Positions 1 through 7,664 of a stretch of 27,558 nt of DNA are shown one piece after another. The position numbers and the translations under genes are program-made. The notes below the pieces were generated by a model. That model worked only from the letters and a program-made list of their open reading frames with translations, searched no databases and was not told where the DNA came from. Position 1 is the stretch's first letter. Each line of letters begins with the position of its first letter. Source of the stretch: JAGLQA01 sp023135565 (GTDB lineage: Bacteria; Acidobacteriota; Aminicenantia; UBA2199); the NCBI GenBank assembly GCA_030639305.1, contig DAOWCY010000085.1, positions 1 through 27,558 on the forward strand, written 5' to 3'.

Positions 1-438
1 GTGAAAACAGGCCGAAGAGCTAATAGGGATGCGGTTATTGTAAAGTTTTCCACAAAATACCGCCCCCCTATTTATTATTATATAGGCATAAGAAGCTTAA
101 CTTTAGTTAATTTCTGTCTTGACAAAGGGGTCCACTTTAGTTACCACCCTTATTGGTTCAACCTGTCAACGAATATTAAGTTTCTTTTTTTTACCGCTGC
201 TTCCGGGATTTCCTATTATATCCAGGCAGGACCGGGTCTCTATTTCCCCAAATCCGCTGTGCCTGCGCTGTCCAATACACTGGGCGCAAATATAGGTTAC
301 GGCACACTGGCCCCCATCAATAACCACATTAAATTAGAATGGGGCATAGACCTGCACTGTACCGATTTAGGAAAATCAGGAGATAATCCCCGCTATTGGT
401 TCTTAACTTTACAATTGGGTATGCTCTATAAATGGTAG
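1..438 (+). CDS. Outer-membrane beta-barrel protein, C-terminal fragment (5' cut by window edge)
   Basis: The reading frame is open from the first base to a TAG stop. The 145 visible residues alternate polar and hydrophobic residues in short strands (for example FFTAASGISYYIQAGPGLYF and YWFLTLQLGMLYKW). The chain ends in an aromatic residue (Trp), which is typical of the C-terminal signal of outer-membrane barrels recognised by the BAM machinery. The GTG at base 1 lies at the window edge, so the true start and any signal peptide are probably upstream; the first 30 or so residues here are the least convincing. No family can be named. A palindromic repeat cluster follows the stop. Confidence 0.55.
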   Translation: MKTGRRANRDAVIVKFSTKYRPPIYYYIGIRSLTLVNFCLDKGVHFSYHPYWFNLSTNIKFLFFTAASGISYYIQAGPGLYFPKSAVPALSNTLGANIGYGTLAPINNHIKLEWGIDLHCTDLGKSGDNPRYWFLTLQLGMLYKW

Positions 439-446
439 AACAACTT

Positions 447-506
447 GCCTCCGGCGGCCCCTGCCGGGGAGGCCAAACTTTTGAAAAAGTTTGATCAAAA
501 CTTCTT
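447..506 (+). repeat. Intergenic palindromic repeat, module A
   Basis: This element starts with GCCTCCGGCGG, has a GC-rich inverted core, and continues into the palindrome AAACTTTTGAAAAAGTTT and an A/T tail with CAAAACTT. Near-identical copies occur at 10548-10606 and 26762-26820, a truncated copy at 6860-6894, and interrupted copies at 19881-19981 and (inverted) 25585-25705. All lie between genes. It behaves like a REP or MITE-like family; no encoded protein is seen. Confidence 0.85.
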
Positions 507-510
507 ATTA

Positions 511-650
511 TTTAGAATCAAAAACGCTCACACGCGGCCCTTGCGGCGAAGCCGCTTATCGCCTCCCCGTGCGTACGGGGTTTAGAATCAAAAGCGCTCA
601 AACGCGGCCCCTGCGGCAAAGCCGCTTATCGCCTCCCCGTGCGTACGGGG
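511..650. repeat. Two tandem 70-bp direct repeats (module B)
   Basis: Bases 511-580 and 581-650 match at 66 of 70 positions by eye. Each unit begins TTTAGAATCAAAA, contains GCGGC/GCCGC and CCCCGT/ACGGGG inverted arms, and ends GTACGGGG. A related copy lies at about 20936-21012 after the Csd4-like gene. Read on the minus strand, each unit is two GC hairpins followed by GAGCG and a short T run, so the array could also terminate transcription from the fumarase genes. Confidence 0.9.
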
Positions 651-660
651 CGCGAGTGGG

Positions 661-712
661 GCTTAGAATCAAAAACGCCCCTCATAGGGTGCCCACGCCG
701 TGGGCCTACATG
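661..712. repeat. Partial module B joined to palindromic module C
   Basis: A third GAATCAAAAACG start is followed by CTCATAGGG and a perfect GCCCAC/GTGGGC hairpin. Similar CTCATAGG-plus-hairpin segments occur at 6929-6958 and 21087-21117, and a weaker one at 10870-10891. On the minus strand the hairpin directly follows the fumarase beta stop codon and lies upstream of GGGGCGTTTTT, a terminator-like arrangement. Confidence 0.7.
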
Positions 713-1281
713 AGTCCTTCGGCGATCTTTTGGGATTTTTCCAGTATCTCTTTGTGCAAACTGCCGCCGTGAGAATCCATGGTCACCACCAGTGGGAAGT
801 CTTCAACTTCTATAACCCAAAAAGCTTCAGGCGTACCGAATTCTTCTAATTTATGAACAGTGATGACTTTCTTGACCGCATCGGCAATCAGGGTTCCGGC
901 ACCTCCTACGGCATGAAAATATACAGCACCGCACTTTTTTAGTCCTGCCGCGGTTTGGGCTCCCATGCCGCCTTTGCCGATGACACCCCTGATGTTGTAT
1001 TCACATACTACGTCGGCTTGATAGGGTTCCTCCCTCATAGAGGTGGTGGGCCCGGCCGATACAAAACTCCAAACGCCGTTTTTATCCTGCTTGACTACAG
1101 GACCACAGTGATAGATAACCGATTCTTTCAACACGTCGCGGATAAAATCGGGTTTTTCTTCAATCATTAATTTATGAGCTTCGTCCCTGCCGGTGGCAAT
1201 CACCCCGGAAAGCAGCACCGCGTCGCCTACTTTTAATTTACGAATTTCTTCATCTGAAATGGGGATTTTTAACTTAATCAT
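706..1281 (-). CDS. fumB-beta: Class I fumarate hydratase, beta subunit (C-terminal domain)
   Basis: This 191-residue protein is the small subunit of the two-subunit, iron-sulfur class I fumarase, which interconverts fumarate and malate; the same family includes the tartrate dehydratase beta subunit. Family hallmarks are visible: LLSGVIATGRDEAHK near the N-terminus, the YHCGPVV segment, the AGPTTSMRE loop and the GKGGM loop. It overlaps the alpha-subunit gene by 8 bp, so the two are translated together and must co-assemble. The start ATG fits the usual MIKL N-terminus. Fumarase is more likely than tartrate dehydratase because no tartrate genes are near, but substrate cannot be settled by sequence. 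The TAG stop lies at the edge of the downstream palindromic repeat. Confidence 0.93.
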   Translation of the reverse strand: MIKLKIPISDEEIRKLKVGDAVLLSGVIATGRDEAHKLMIEEKPDFIRDVLKESVIYHCGPVVKQDKNGVWSFVSAGPTTSMREEPYQADVVCEYNIRGVIGKGGMGAQTAAGLKKCGAVYFHAVGGAGTLIADAVKKVITVHKLEEFGTPEAFWVIEVEDFPLVVTMDSHGGSLHKEILEKSQKIAEGLM

Positions 1282-2140
1282 AGCTCACCTCGCCGTTTTT
1301 AATTGTCAAACTCTTTCTTCTAAAAGCCCAACAGGTGTATGAGATGGCAACAAAATAGGTTGCCGGATGCCGGTGCTGGGCTTCGATAAAAAGTTCCAAC
1401 ACGGTGGTTTTGCCACCGAAACCCATAGCCCCGATGCCTAATTTGTTTAAATCAGCATACAACTGTACTTCCAGGTCAGCCAATTCTTTATTGGGGTTTC
1501 GTTCCCCGATCTTCCTGAAAAATTGCTCTTTCGATAGGGCAAAAGAGGTCACCCGGTCGCCGCCGATGCCAACGCCGATTACACCGGGAGCGCAGCCTAA
1601 ACCCTGTGCCTTGGTGACGGCGTCGATGATCAGTTTCCTGACGCCTTTCAAATCCCTGCCTGCTTTTAGGGGCGGGAAGGGGAGTTTGTACTGGGTGCCT
1701 ACGTTCTCGCTACCGCCGCCTTTTAGCATCAGGCGGATGCGGGTTTCGGCTTTATCCCACTGGTGGAAGTGGATATAAGGCGCATTCACACCGATATTGT
1801 TACCGGAATTTTTGCCGCTGATGGGATCGACGGCATTGGGGCGCAGGTATTGAAGTTTTGTGGCTTCTTCGGCTGCGCCCTCGATGGCTTCGCGATATTT
1901 TTTCTCCGCTTCTCCTGCGGGGAAATCGATGTAAAAAATAAGGGAGCCTGTATCCTGGCATATAGGTGTGCTTTTTTCCCTGGCCATGTGAACATTTTCC
2001 AGGATGGTGTTAAAAACACTTTTGGCCGGAGTATTTTCTTCCTCGCGGTCGCAGGCATCTGAGAGGACCTTTTCCACATCGGGAGAGAGGTCTGTTGCTG
2101 CCCGCCGGATTAATTCCAAAATCGATTCTTTAAGTTCCAT
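1274..2140 (-). CDS. fumA-alpha: Class I fumarate hydratase, alpha subunit (Fe-S catalytic subunit)
   Basis: The 288-residue protein is the cluster-binding half of the two-subunit class I fumarase/tartrate dehydratase family. Three cysteines expected to hold the [4Fe-4S] cluster are present: C61 in the CQDTG motif, one in GCAPGVIGVGIGGDR, and one in YTCWAFRR near the C-terminus. Length matches stand-alone alpha subunits. The ATG is preceded by AGGAG with about 7 nt spacing and by a perfect TATAAT hexamer about 45 bp upstream. It leads a two-gene operon with the beta subunit. No other TCA-cycle genes are in the window. Oxygen sensitivity of this enzyme class fits an anaerobic or microaerobic host, but that is inference. 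Confidence 0.94.
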   Translation of the reverse strand: MELKESILELIRRAATDLSPDVEKVLSDACDREEENTPAKSVFNTILENVHMAREKSTPICQDTGSLIFYIDFPAGEAEKKYREAIEGAAEEATKLQYLRPNAVDPISGKNSGNNIGVNAPYIHFHQWDKAETRIRLMLKGGGSENVGTQYKLPFPPLKAGRDLKGVRKLIIDAVTKAQGLGCAPGVIGVGIGGDRVTSFALSKEQFFRKIGERNPNKELADLEVQLYADLNKLGIGAMGFGGKTTVLELFIEAQHRHPATYFVAISYTCWAFRRKSLTIKNGEVSYD

Positions 2141-2181
2141 TGGTAAATCTCCTAATAAAGAATGTTATTTACTTAAGCCTA

Positions 2182-2210
2182 ATTATACGACAAAGCGATG
2201 ATAAAATAAA
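2182..2210 (-). promoter_or_regulatory. Predicted promoter of the fumarase operon
   Basis: On the minus strand a perfect TATAAT lies at 2187-2182, with TTTATT 17 bp upstream as a weak -35. Predicted transcription start is near 2175, giving a 35-nt leader to the alpha-subunit ATG. Confidence 0.5.
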
Positions 2211-2283
2211 CCGTTTTTTTTTTAAATTAAAATTTTAGCAACCAAAATGGGTTTCAGGCAGTCTTAATAGTATGGAGAAAAAA

Positions 2284-2484
2284 ATGAAGACAGAGACATT
2301 AAATAATAAACCGTTAATAGGACCTGTTCCCGGCGACATTAAAGCAGGCGGCAAAAAACGGGAGAAAGAAAGGGATTTCGAGAGCGGCGCTATTTACTTT
2401 TTATCCTTTGTTATTATTGTGATTTTGACTTTTTTTCTTTTCAAATCGAAGATACTGCATTTTGTTTTTTCTAATTTTTTGTAG
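2284..2484 (+). CDS. Small single-pass membrane protein, unknown function
   Basis: A 66-residue protein with a charged, Lys/Glu-rich N-terminal half (about residues 20-36, KAGGKKREKERDFE) and one strong hydrophobic helix (about residues 39-56, IYFLSFVIIVILTFFLF). I chose the ATG at 2284 rather than the one at 2272 because GGAG at 2274-2277 is spaced 6 nt from it. The gene stands alone between the fumarase promoter and the MATE gene, which is transcribed towards it. No family is recognised. The hydrophobic segment and the well-placed ribosome site support a real gene, but composition alone could mislead. Confidence 0.5.
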   Translation: MKTETLNNKPLIGPVPGDIKAGGKKREKERDFESGAIYFLSFVIIVILTFFLFKSKILHFVFSNFL

Positions 2485-2497
2485 TCACAGTGCCATT

Positions 2498-2536
2498 GCC
2501 TCCGGGGTGCGGCGCACCCACCCTCTTAGCCTCCGG
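2498..2536. repeat. Palindromic repeat remnant
   Basis: Two GCCTCCGG words flank a perfect GGGTGC-ggc-GCACCC hairpin (2505-2519). The right half, GGCGCACC through CTTAGCCTCCGG, recurs at 6844-6868. It is located between convergent genes. Confidence 0.65.
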
Positions 2537-2609
2537 CACCTCCAAAAACTTCTATTAAACGAAACGCTTCGATTCACGTGTTATACGATTTTTGCGGGTT
2601 GATAAAAGA

Positions 2610-4022
2610 TCAAGTCTGCCCCTTAGAGGGCCCCTGTTCTCCTGGGATAATTGCTTTGGCCCATTTGCCGCGGGAGTACCAGATCAGGATCATCACGAAA
2701 GACAAAAAATTAGACAGAAACATGGCCCACCAGATGCCGACAGAGGCGTTGATATTCGCCGGCCCTTTTAATATGACTATGGCCAGGAGATAAACCAGGG
2801 GGATACGGAATATCCAGATGCGCGCTAAGTGGGTAACCATGACCGGCACGGTATAACCGGAACCCTGGAAAGCGCCGTTCAACACCGCTGTCAGGCCGAA
2901 AAACAGTACTGATGGGGAGATGATGTAAAACATGGTCTGGCCTAACCGGTGCACTAAAGGGTCGCCGGGGATAAAAAATACGGTCATGGCTTTACCGAAA
3001 AAAACCATCGCCACAACCGCCGGGACAAGGATGGCTATCATCAAATGAATTCCTTTTTTTACCGTCTCCTTTGCTCTTTCCAGGTTATTTGCGCCTAAGT
3101 TCTGACCTACTATGGCGGTGACCGCGGCGGTGATGCCCATGGAAGGCATGGTAAAAAAGTGGATCACCCGCGAAGCAATACCGTAAGCAGACACCACAGG
3201 CGTACCGAAAAGGTTCACAAATCCCATCAGCACCATAAATCCTAATGAAGCGCCGGACATGCCGATAGAAGCGGGGATGCCGATTTTGACCAGCAAGGGG
3301 AATAATTCCCGGTCGGGTTTCAGGTGTTTGGCTTTGAGTTTTATCCCTTTTTTGCCGGAGAAAAGGAGGTAGACACCGATAATCGAAGCGACGCCCCGGG
3401 AGATAACTGAGGTCAGGGCAGCGCCCTGTACGCCCATAGCCGGGAAACCGAACCAGCCGAAGATGAGTATGGGGTCCAACACCACGTTGATCAAAGCGGA
3501 AATAAGCTCGATCTTAAGCGGCGATTTGGTGTCGCCGAAGCCGTTCATCACCGATTGGTAAACAAAAATCGGGAAAGCAAAAGGCATACCCATCATCATT
3601 ATCCTGAAATAAGAGTTGGTGGCGCTGAACGCTTCGGTTGGGGTTTTTAATAAACTCAGCAGTTTGCCGGAGAAGATCAAGCCGAAGGCCGCGCAGAATA
3701 GCGAAAAAATAAACATGTACAACAGGAGGTTTCCTGTTGTTTTATCGGCTTTTTCTTTTTGTTTTGCGCCTGTATACTGGGCCACTAAGGAGGTGCCTGC
3801 CATGGAGAAACCGATAGCCAGGGAAACCACAAAAAAAATGATATAAAAAGAAATAATCGGCGCGGATAGAGCCACCCGGCCCAACTTGCCTAACCAGAAG
3901 GTGTCGGCTAAGTTGTAAAAGGTTTGCACAAAGGAAGCCAGGGCCACCGGGTAACCTAACTTAATAATGGTTTTCAGCAGGTTTCCTTCTAAGAGATTAG
4001 GTTTTCTGTCTATTTTCAGCAT
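2610..4022 (-). CDS. MATE family multidrug/cation antiporter
   Basis: The 470-residue protein is a polytopic inner-membrane transporter with about 12 hydrophobic helices arranged as two related halves, as in MATE (MatE/NorM/DinF) exporters, which use Na+ or H+ gradients to expel drugs or metabolites. Supporting features are the N-terminal IIKLGYPVALASFVQTFYNLADTFWLG segment (A-x6-N-x2-D type), SMAGTSLVAQYTGA in the first half and AAVTAIVGQNLGANNLERAK in the second. Length is typical. A GAGG lies 9 nt before the ATG. The substrate cannot be predicted. It follows the acyl-ligase gene on the same strand, but a 210-bp gap with an inverted repeat suggests separate transcription. Confidence 0.92.
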   Translation of the reverse strand: MLKIDRKPNLLEGNLLKTIIKLGYPVALASFVQTFYNLADTFWLGKLGRVALSAPIISFYIIFFVVSLAIGFSMAGTSLVAQYTGAKQKEKADKTTGNLLLYMFIFSLFCAAFGLIFSGKLLSLLKTPTEAFSATNSYFRIMMMGMPFAFPIFVYQSVMNGFGDTKSPLKIELISALINVVLDPILIFGWFGFPAMGVQGAALTSVISRGVASIIGVYLLFSGKKGIKLKAKHLKPDRELFPLLVKIGIPASIGMSGASLGFMVLMGFVNLFGTPVVSAYGIASRVIHFFTMPSMGITAAVTAIVGQNLGANNLERAKETVKKGIHLMIAILVPAVVAMVFFGKAMTVFFIPGDPLVHRLGQTMFYIISPSVLFFGLTAVLNGAFQGSGYTVPVMVTHLARIWIFRIPLVYLLAIVILKGPANINASVGIWWAMFLSNFLSFVMILIWYSRGKWAKAIIPGEQGPSKGQT

Positions 4023-4148
4023 AAATCAGCACCTCGTGGTTTTAATATTCCAGGTCTTGCAAAACATTGATTTTGCCTTCGGCGACCAGGGGGCTTTTTT
4101 GGAAAGTGCGGTGTGCCGCTCCCACGCCAGTGGGAACCCCCTGGACCC

Positions 4149-4200
4149 CCGAAAAACTTTTATTTATTTGTATTTGTATCCGAATAAAAAAAAGTTTCGG
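4149..4200. repeat. Long-loop inverted repeat between MATE and acyl-ligase genes
   Basis: The arm CCGAAAAACTTTT is matched by AAAAGTTTCGG about 25 bp later, with one bulged base. The rest of the 4023-4232 gap contains GC-rich repeat-like debris and no convincing promoter or gene. It could act as a terminator for the acyl-ligase gene or be a repeat remnant. Confidence 0.45.
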
Positions 4201-4232
4201 ATGGTTCTACGGGTTGGTGCCGCGGGCCCGGG

Positions 4233-5744
4233 CTAACTCTCCCGGCGCACCATATCGGTTATGGTGCGAAAATCAATTTTCCCGCTGCCCATTTTAGGCA
4301 AATCGGGGATGACGACAAACTCTTTAGGCAGGGCAATGGCAGGCAGCCGGGCTGATAGTTGTTTTATTATCTTTTTTCTATCGACCGCTTTTGTTACCGC
4401 GGCAATAATCCGGGCGCCTTTCAAAAAATCGGGCACTTCCACTACGCAGCAGTCGATGCCTTCGGGAAGAACTGCTTCCAATTCTACCTCGGTTTTCACT
4501 AAGGATACCATTTCACCGCCGATCTTAACGAACCGCTTGAGCCTGCCTGTATGCCAGAGAAAACCGTCTTCATCTAAGTAACCCATGTCGCCGGTTTCAT
4601 ACCAGCCGTCCCGGATGCGCAGCAGCGTCTCTTCGATATCGTCGAAATAACCTTTCATTACCATTTCGCCTTTGGTCAGGATTTTGCCTTCCTGCCCGTG
4701 CTTCAATTCCCGGCCGGTATTAATATTCACTATCTTAACTCGCACCGAGGGCAAAGGTCTGCCTGCACTGCCGGGCCGGAACGCTTCGGGGATATTTACC
4801 GTGATTACCGGGCTGGTTTCAGTGCAGCCGTAGCCTTCCAATAAGTTGATATCATGTTTCTCTTTGTAGCCTTGCAGCAGCCATTTGGGGGTTTTGTCCG
4901 CCCCGGAGATCATTAGCCTGACGGAAGCAAAATCACCGGGCCGGGAATTTCTCAGGTACCCGGCCAGGAAGATGGGCGTGGCGGCAATAAGGGTGGTCTG
5001 TTCTTCCCGCATAATACCGGGAATTTTTTTATAATCCAGGGGGTTGGCATAGGTGACGGCAGTCATTCCTATTACTAAGGGGAGCCAGAAATTGCCGGTG
5101 TGTCCGAACACGTGAAACAGCGGTAGTATAGACATCATGCTGTCCGCGGCGGTTAATTTACCGGCTTCTTTTAAGCCCCTGATATTGGAAGCGATGTTAC
5201 GGTGCGTCAATTGCACCGCTTTGGGTTCTTTTTCGCTGCCGCTGGTGAATAAAATCACCACAGTATCGTCCTCAGCGGTGTGGGGTAGAGATTTTAGCAG
5301 CATCCTGGCCGGGAGTTTGCTTTTCAGGGCAGCGGAAATTTTATCTTTAGTGGAAATCCCGGCCATCATGTCTTCCAGGAATATCATGCCCGGCACTAAG
5401 GGACAGTTTATTTTTTCCAGTAGGGCGCGGGAAGTAATAATGGTTTTGAAACCGCATTTTTTTTGGGCATAAAGGCAATTGTCTGCTGCGCCTGTGGAGT
5501 AGTTAATCATAACCGGGACTTTACCGGCCATTACCACTGCCGGGGTAGTGAGATGGGAACCGGCGGAATTGGGGATCATCACCCCGGTAAAGCCATCCTT
5601 GAATTTTTTTATTTTTTTAGCGAGGATTAGAGCGCCGATCAGGGCTTTCGTATAAGTTACTTTGCGGTTCAAGGTGCGGTCGATGACAGCAAACTTTTTA
5701 CCATATTTTTTGGCTGTTTTAATAAATTCGTGATGAAGCGGCAT
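4233..5744 (-). CDS. AMP-dependent acyl ligase, Aas C-terminal-domain-like
   Basis: The 503-residue protein belongs to the ANL superfamily, which activates carboxylates as acyl-AMP and transfers them to CoA, ACP or a related thiol. Core motifs are in order: P-loop VILFTSGSEKEPKAV (about residues 163-177), EGYGCTETSP (303-312), YETGD (382-386), HTGRLKRFVKIGGEMVSL (398-415), and the C-terminal catalytic lysine in GSGKID (K489). The KIGGEMVSL hinge and the MINYSTGA segment resemble the acyl-ACP synthetase half of Aas, which re-acylates lysophospholipid. Here the acyltransferase half is missing and no acyltransferase is adjacent. Fatty acid activation is likely; CoA versus ACP as acceptor is open. 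Confidence 0.88.
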   Translation of the reverse strand: MPLHHEFIKTAKKYGKKFAVIDRTLNRKVTYTKALIGALILAKKIKKFKDGFTGVMIPNSAGSHLTTPAVVMAGKVPVMINYSTGAADNCLYAQKKCGFKTIITSRALLEKINCPLVPGMIFLEDMMAGISTKDKISAALKSKLPARMLLKSLPHTAEDDTVVILFTSGSEKEPKAVQLTHRNIASNIRGLKEAGKLTAADSMMSILPLFHVFGHTGNFWLPLVIGMTAVTYANPLDYKKIPGIMREEQTTLIAATPIFLAGYLRNSRPGDFASVRLMISGADKTPKWLLQGYKEKHDINLLEGYGCTETSPVITVNIPEAFRPGSAGRPLPSVRVKIVNINTGRELKHGQEGKILTKGEMVMKGYFDDIEETLLRIRDGWYETGDMGYLDEDGFLWHTGRLKRFVKIGGEMVSLVKTEVELEAVLPEGIDCCVVEVPDFLKGARIIAAVTKAVDRKKIIKQLSARLPAIALPKEFVVIPDLPKMGSGKIDFRTITDMVRRES

Positions 5745-5814
5745 TTTCTTTGTTTCCTAATTAATTGCTGCACAGGGCTTTAAGGCTTTCTAAAACTCGC
5801 GCTGCAGCGAGGAC

Positions 5815-5844
5815 ATTATACCACATAAGTCCGGGAAATAGCAA
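5815..5844 (-). promoter_or_regulatory. Predicted promoter of the acyl-ligase gene
   Basis: On the minus strand TTGCTA (5844-5839) is followed after 18 bp by a perfect TATAAT (5820-5815). Predicted start is near 5808, giving a leader of about 64 nt. Confidence 0.6.
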
Positions 5845-5927
5845 AAACAAGCCCGCAGCGCGGGGCGACGCCCCTCCTCGTGAAAGTTTGCCGACAAAAT
5901 CGACTTTGTCCGGGATAAAAGATCGTA

Positions 5928-6404
5928 TCAACTTTCCCCAGCCAATACTAAAGCCCTGTTGTAAAGAGTTTCCCCAATTCTCATTTTATTATTTATCAAC
6001 CGGTCTAATAAGGGCTTGATCTCGACAATGTAATTTAATTTTTTGGCCTGCAAAAGTACACCGACTGTCCCGATGGCTTCCAAACCACTCGCTTTGGCAG
6101 CCCTTCTACCCTTGTGGTCATCTATCAAAATATCCCCTTTCTTTTCTATTGCCAGTACAATCGATTCTGCTTCCCCTAGATCTAATTCAGTTCTCAGCAC
6201 ATGTACGGCGACATCGTTTTTTACCTTTTCTACCTTCTCTTTGAGAAAAGATTTTAGAGTCTCCGCATGTGGTTTACTCAAAACGGTAACTTCCTGATAA
6301 ACAGCCTGCGGCACCAAAATTTCTTCAAAAATCCTGTTCAATATATCGAGCTTGCCTAAGATAGCAAACCCGATCAGGGGCGATGAATCAGCAATGACCA
6401 ACAT
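5928..6404 (-). CDS. PIN-domain (DUF3368-type) toxin
   Basis: A 158-residue protein if it starts at the ATG giving MLVIADSSPLIG, the canonical first strand of this family; an upstream in-frame ATG at 6446 would add 14 residues lying inside the antitoxin gene and is less likely. Acidic residues of a PIN nuclease site are visible: D in IADSSPLI, E/D in ELDLGEAESI, and the DD pair in ILIDDHKGRRAA. PIN domains are Mg-dependent RNases; DUF3368 proteins commonly pair with UPF0175 antitoxins. The start overlaps the upstream antitoxin by 17 bp, so translation is coupled. RNA cleavage target is unknown. Confidence 0.88.
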   Translation of the reverse strand: MLVIADSSPLIGFAILGKLDILNRIFEEILVPQAVYQEVTVLSKPHAETLKSFLKEKVEKVKNDVAVHVLRTELDLGEAESIVLAIEKKGDILIDDHKGRRAAKASGLEAIGTVGVLLQAKKLNYIVEIKPLLDRLINNKMRIGETLYNRALVLAGES

Positions 6405-6663
6405 TCTCAAACCTTGATAATTCTTCATCCAATTCCGCCGCGTCATAGTCGATTAAGGGGATTTTATATCTATCAAGTTCGAATATGAAGCCCTCTTTGT
6501 TTAACCCGGATAATTCCGCTGCCTTTCCCAAAGACAACTTGTGGTCTTTGAATAACTGCAGGGCTGTTAATAAACGCATCTGCGCAGCAAAACCGGTCAC
6601 ACTTTCGTTCAGGGAGTAAAGTATCTCCTCCGGTATCTCAAATTTTATTTTTACCAAACCCAT
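6388..6663 (-). CDS. UPF0175 family antitoxin
   Basis: A 91-residue protein with the UPF0175 pattern: an N-terminal strand (VKIKFEIPEEIL), then helices with AAQMRLLTALQLFKDHKLSLGKAAELSGLNKEGFIFELDRYKIPLIDYD. The LSLGKAAELSGL segment is a helix-turn-helix-like DNA-binding stretch. It precedes and overlaps the PIN toxin gene, the usual antitoxin-first order. GAGG is spaced 8 nt from the ATG. The C-terminal acidic tail (ELDEELSRFE) probably wraps the toxin. The family is known to bind its own promoter, which fits the palindrome at 6678-6689. Confidence 0.88.
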   Translation of the reverse strand: MGLVKIKFEIPEEILYSLNESVTGFAAQMRLLTALQLFKDHKLSLGKAAELSGLNKEGFIFELDRYKIPLIDYDAAELDEELSRFENVGHC

Positions 6664-6677
6664 TTTTAATACCTCAT

Positions 6678-6689
6678 TTCATTAATGAA
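6678..6689. promoter_or_regulatory. Candidate toxin-antitoxin operator (12-bp perfect palindrome)
   Basis: TTCATTAATGAA is a perfect palindrome lying between the predicted -10 and the antitoxin ATG, where an autoregulator would block transcription. Confidence 0.5.
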
Positions 6690-6706
6690 TCCATTTTCTA
6701 CTATAT

Positions 6707-6733
6707 ATTATACTATTTAAACCAAAATATCAA
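6707..6733 (-). promoter_or_regulatory. Predicted promoter of the toxin-antitoxin operon
   Basis: On the minus strand TTGATA (6733-6728) and a perfect TATAAT (6712-6707) are separated by only 15 bp. The short spacer suggests a weak promoter or use of the overlapping TAATAT two bases downstream, which gives 17 bp. Confidence 0.5.
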
Positions 6734-6822
6734 GCCTCAAAAAAAACCTGGGTTTGCTCTGGAAATCGAAGCTGCGCTTAGGTCAAAAAGTGCACGGTAC
6801 GGCTCATCTTTTAAGCAGTCCG

Positions 6823-6958
6823 ATTTTTCGTTGGGGGCCGCGGCGCACCTACTCACTTAGCCTCCGGCGGCCCTGCCGGGAGCCAAACTTTTGATTAGCG
6901 ATGCGCTTTTCTACCCTAAGAAACGCTCCTCATAGGCTCCCTGCGCCGCGGGGTTACA
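6823..6958. repeat. Composite repeat cluster
   Basis: The segment stacks several family modules: ATTTTTCGTTGGGGGCC (6823-6839), whose reverse complement recurs at 25630-25646; a GGCGCACC to CTTAGCCTCCGG stretch shared with 2512-2536; truncated module A (6860-6894); and CTCATAGG plus a GC hairpin (6929-6958) that runs into the stop codon of the ATPase gene on the minus strand. I see no gene in 6734-6953. Confidence 0.75.
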
Positions 6959-7664
6959 GGTGCTTTTGCCTGAAATCAACGCCCTTGATTTCCACGGTTT
7001 TGGCCATTTCGTATAACCTGCTCCTGATGCGGTCACCGATCTTCTGCGTCAGGGTTTCCTGCCCCCGTTCACTACTATCGTAGAAGTTAGTTGCAAAAAC
7101 GGTTATTTTTTTTTCATTATATCTTCTATTAATTATATAATATATATAGTCGGAAACCCAGGGGCTGACCTTATGTGCAGCCAACTCATCGAAGAGTAAT
7201 AAATCAGCCTCCACCAACTTAGTTACCAACCTGTTAATACGTTCAAAATCCCGGGTTTCATGCCCTTCACCGCTGCGCATCACCCTGATTAAATCGTTCC
7301 AGTCAATGTAAAACACATCTATTCGGTCGAATTTCTTCATGACTTCTACGGCAATACAACAAAGTAATTGTGTTTTTCCTAACCCGATGGATCCGTGAAG
7401 TAAAAGCCCCGTCTCTACAGACGGATAATCATCGATGAATTGCCGCACAGCATTTTTAGCTCTTTCTTGTGATGGGTTATCTGTATCAGGATAATAACTT
7501 CGCAAATCGAAGCCGATGAACCTTTTCGGGATGTTGGCTTTGCTGCATTTCGATAATAAGGTATCCACAGCCCGGCAATCACACTTGCGCGTAAACACCT
7601 TATCACCATCCTTAAACTCCTCCAAACCCATGCCATTGCATTTGGGACAAACCGGCTCTTTCAA
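6954..7664 (-). CDS. DnaC/IstB-like AAA+ ATPase with N-terminal zinc-binding motif (helicase-loader-like)
   Basis: A 236-residue AAA+ protein of the DnaC/DnaI/IstB group. Residues 6-30 carry C6-x2-C9 and C28-x-C30, a probable zinc site. Walker A is GSIGLGKT (91-98), Walker B LLLFDEL (155-161), sensor-1 TN (192-193), and RIRSRLYEM supplies a probable arginine finger. Helicase loaders open the DnaB ring at origins or forks; IstB relatives help transposases, but no transposase is near. It is the last gene of the flbD-dnaJ-hspR-sigma operon. The start is TTG, supported by GGAG 7 nt upstream; TTGA overlaps the sigma stop by 4 nt. Why a loader sits in a heat-shock operon is unclear. Confidence 0.85.
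   Translation of the reverse strand: MKEPVCPKCNGMGLEEFKDGDKVFTRKCDCRAVDTLLSKCSKANIPKRFIGFDLRSYYPDTDNPSQERAKNAVRQFIDDYPSVETGLLLHGSIGLGKTQLLCCIAVEVMKKFDRIDVFYIDWNDLIRVMRSGEGHETRDFERINRLVTKLVEADLLLFDELAAHKVSPWVSDYIYYIINRRYNEKKITVFATNFYDSSERGQETLTQKIGDRIRSRLYEMAKTVEIKGVDFRQKHL

Noticed and set aside
491..772. 93-codon plus-strand frame across the first repeat cluster
   Set aside because: It is encoded almost wholly by the tandem 70-bp palindromic units and runs antisense into the fumarase beta gene.
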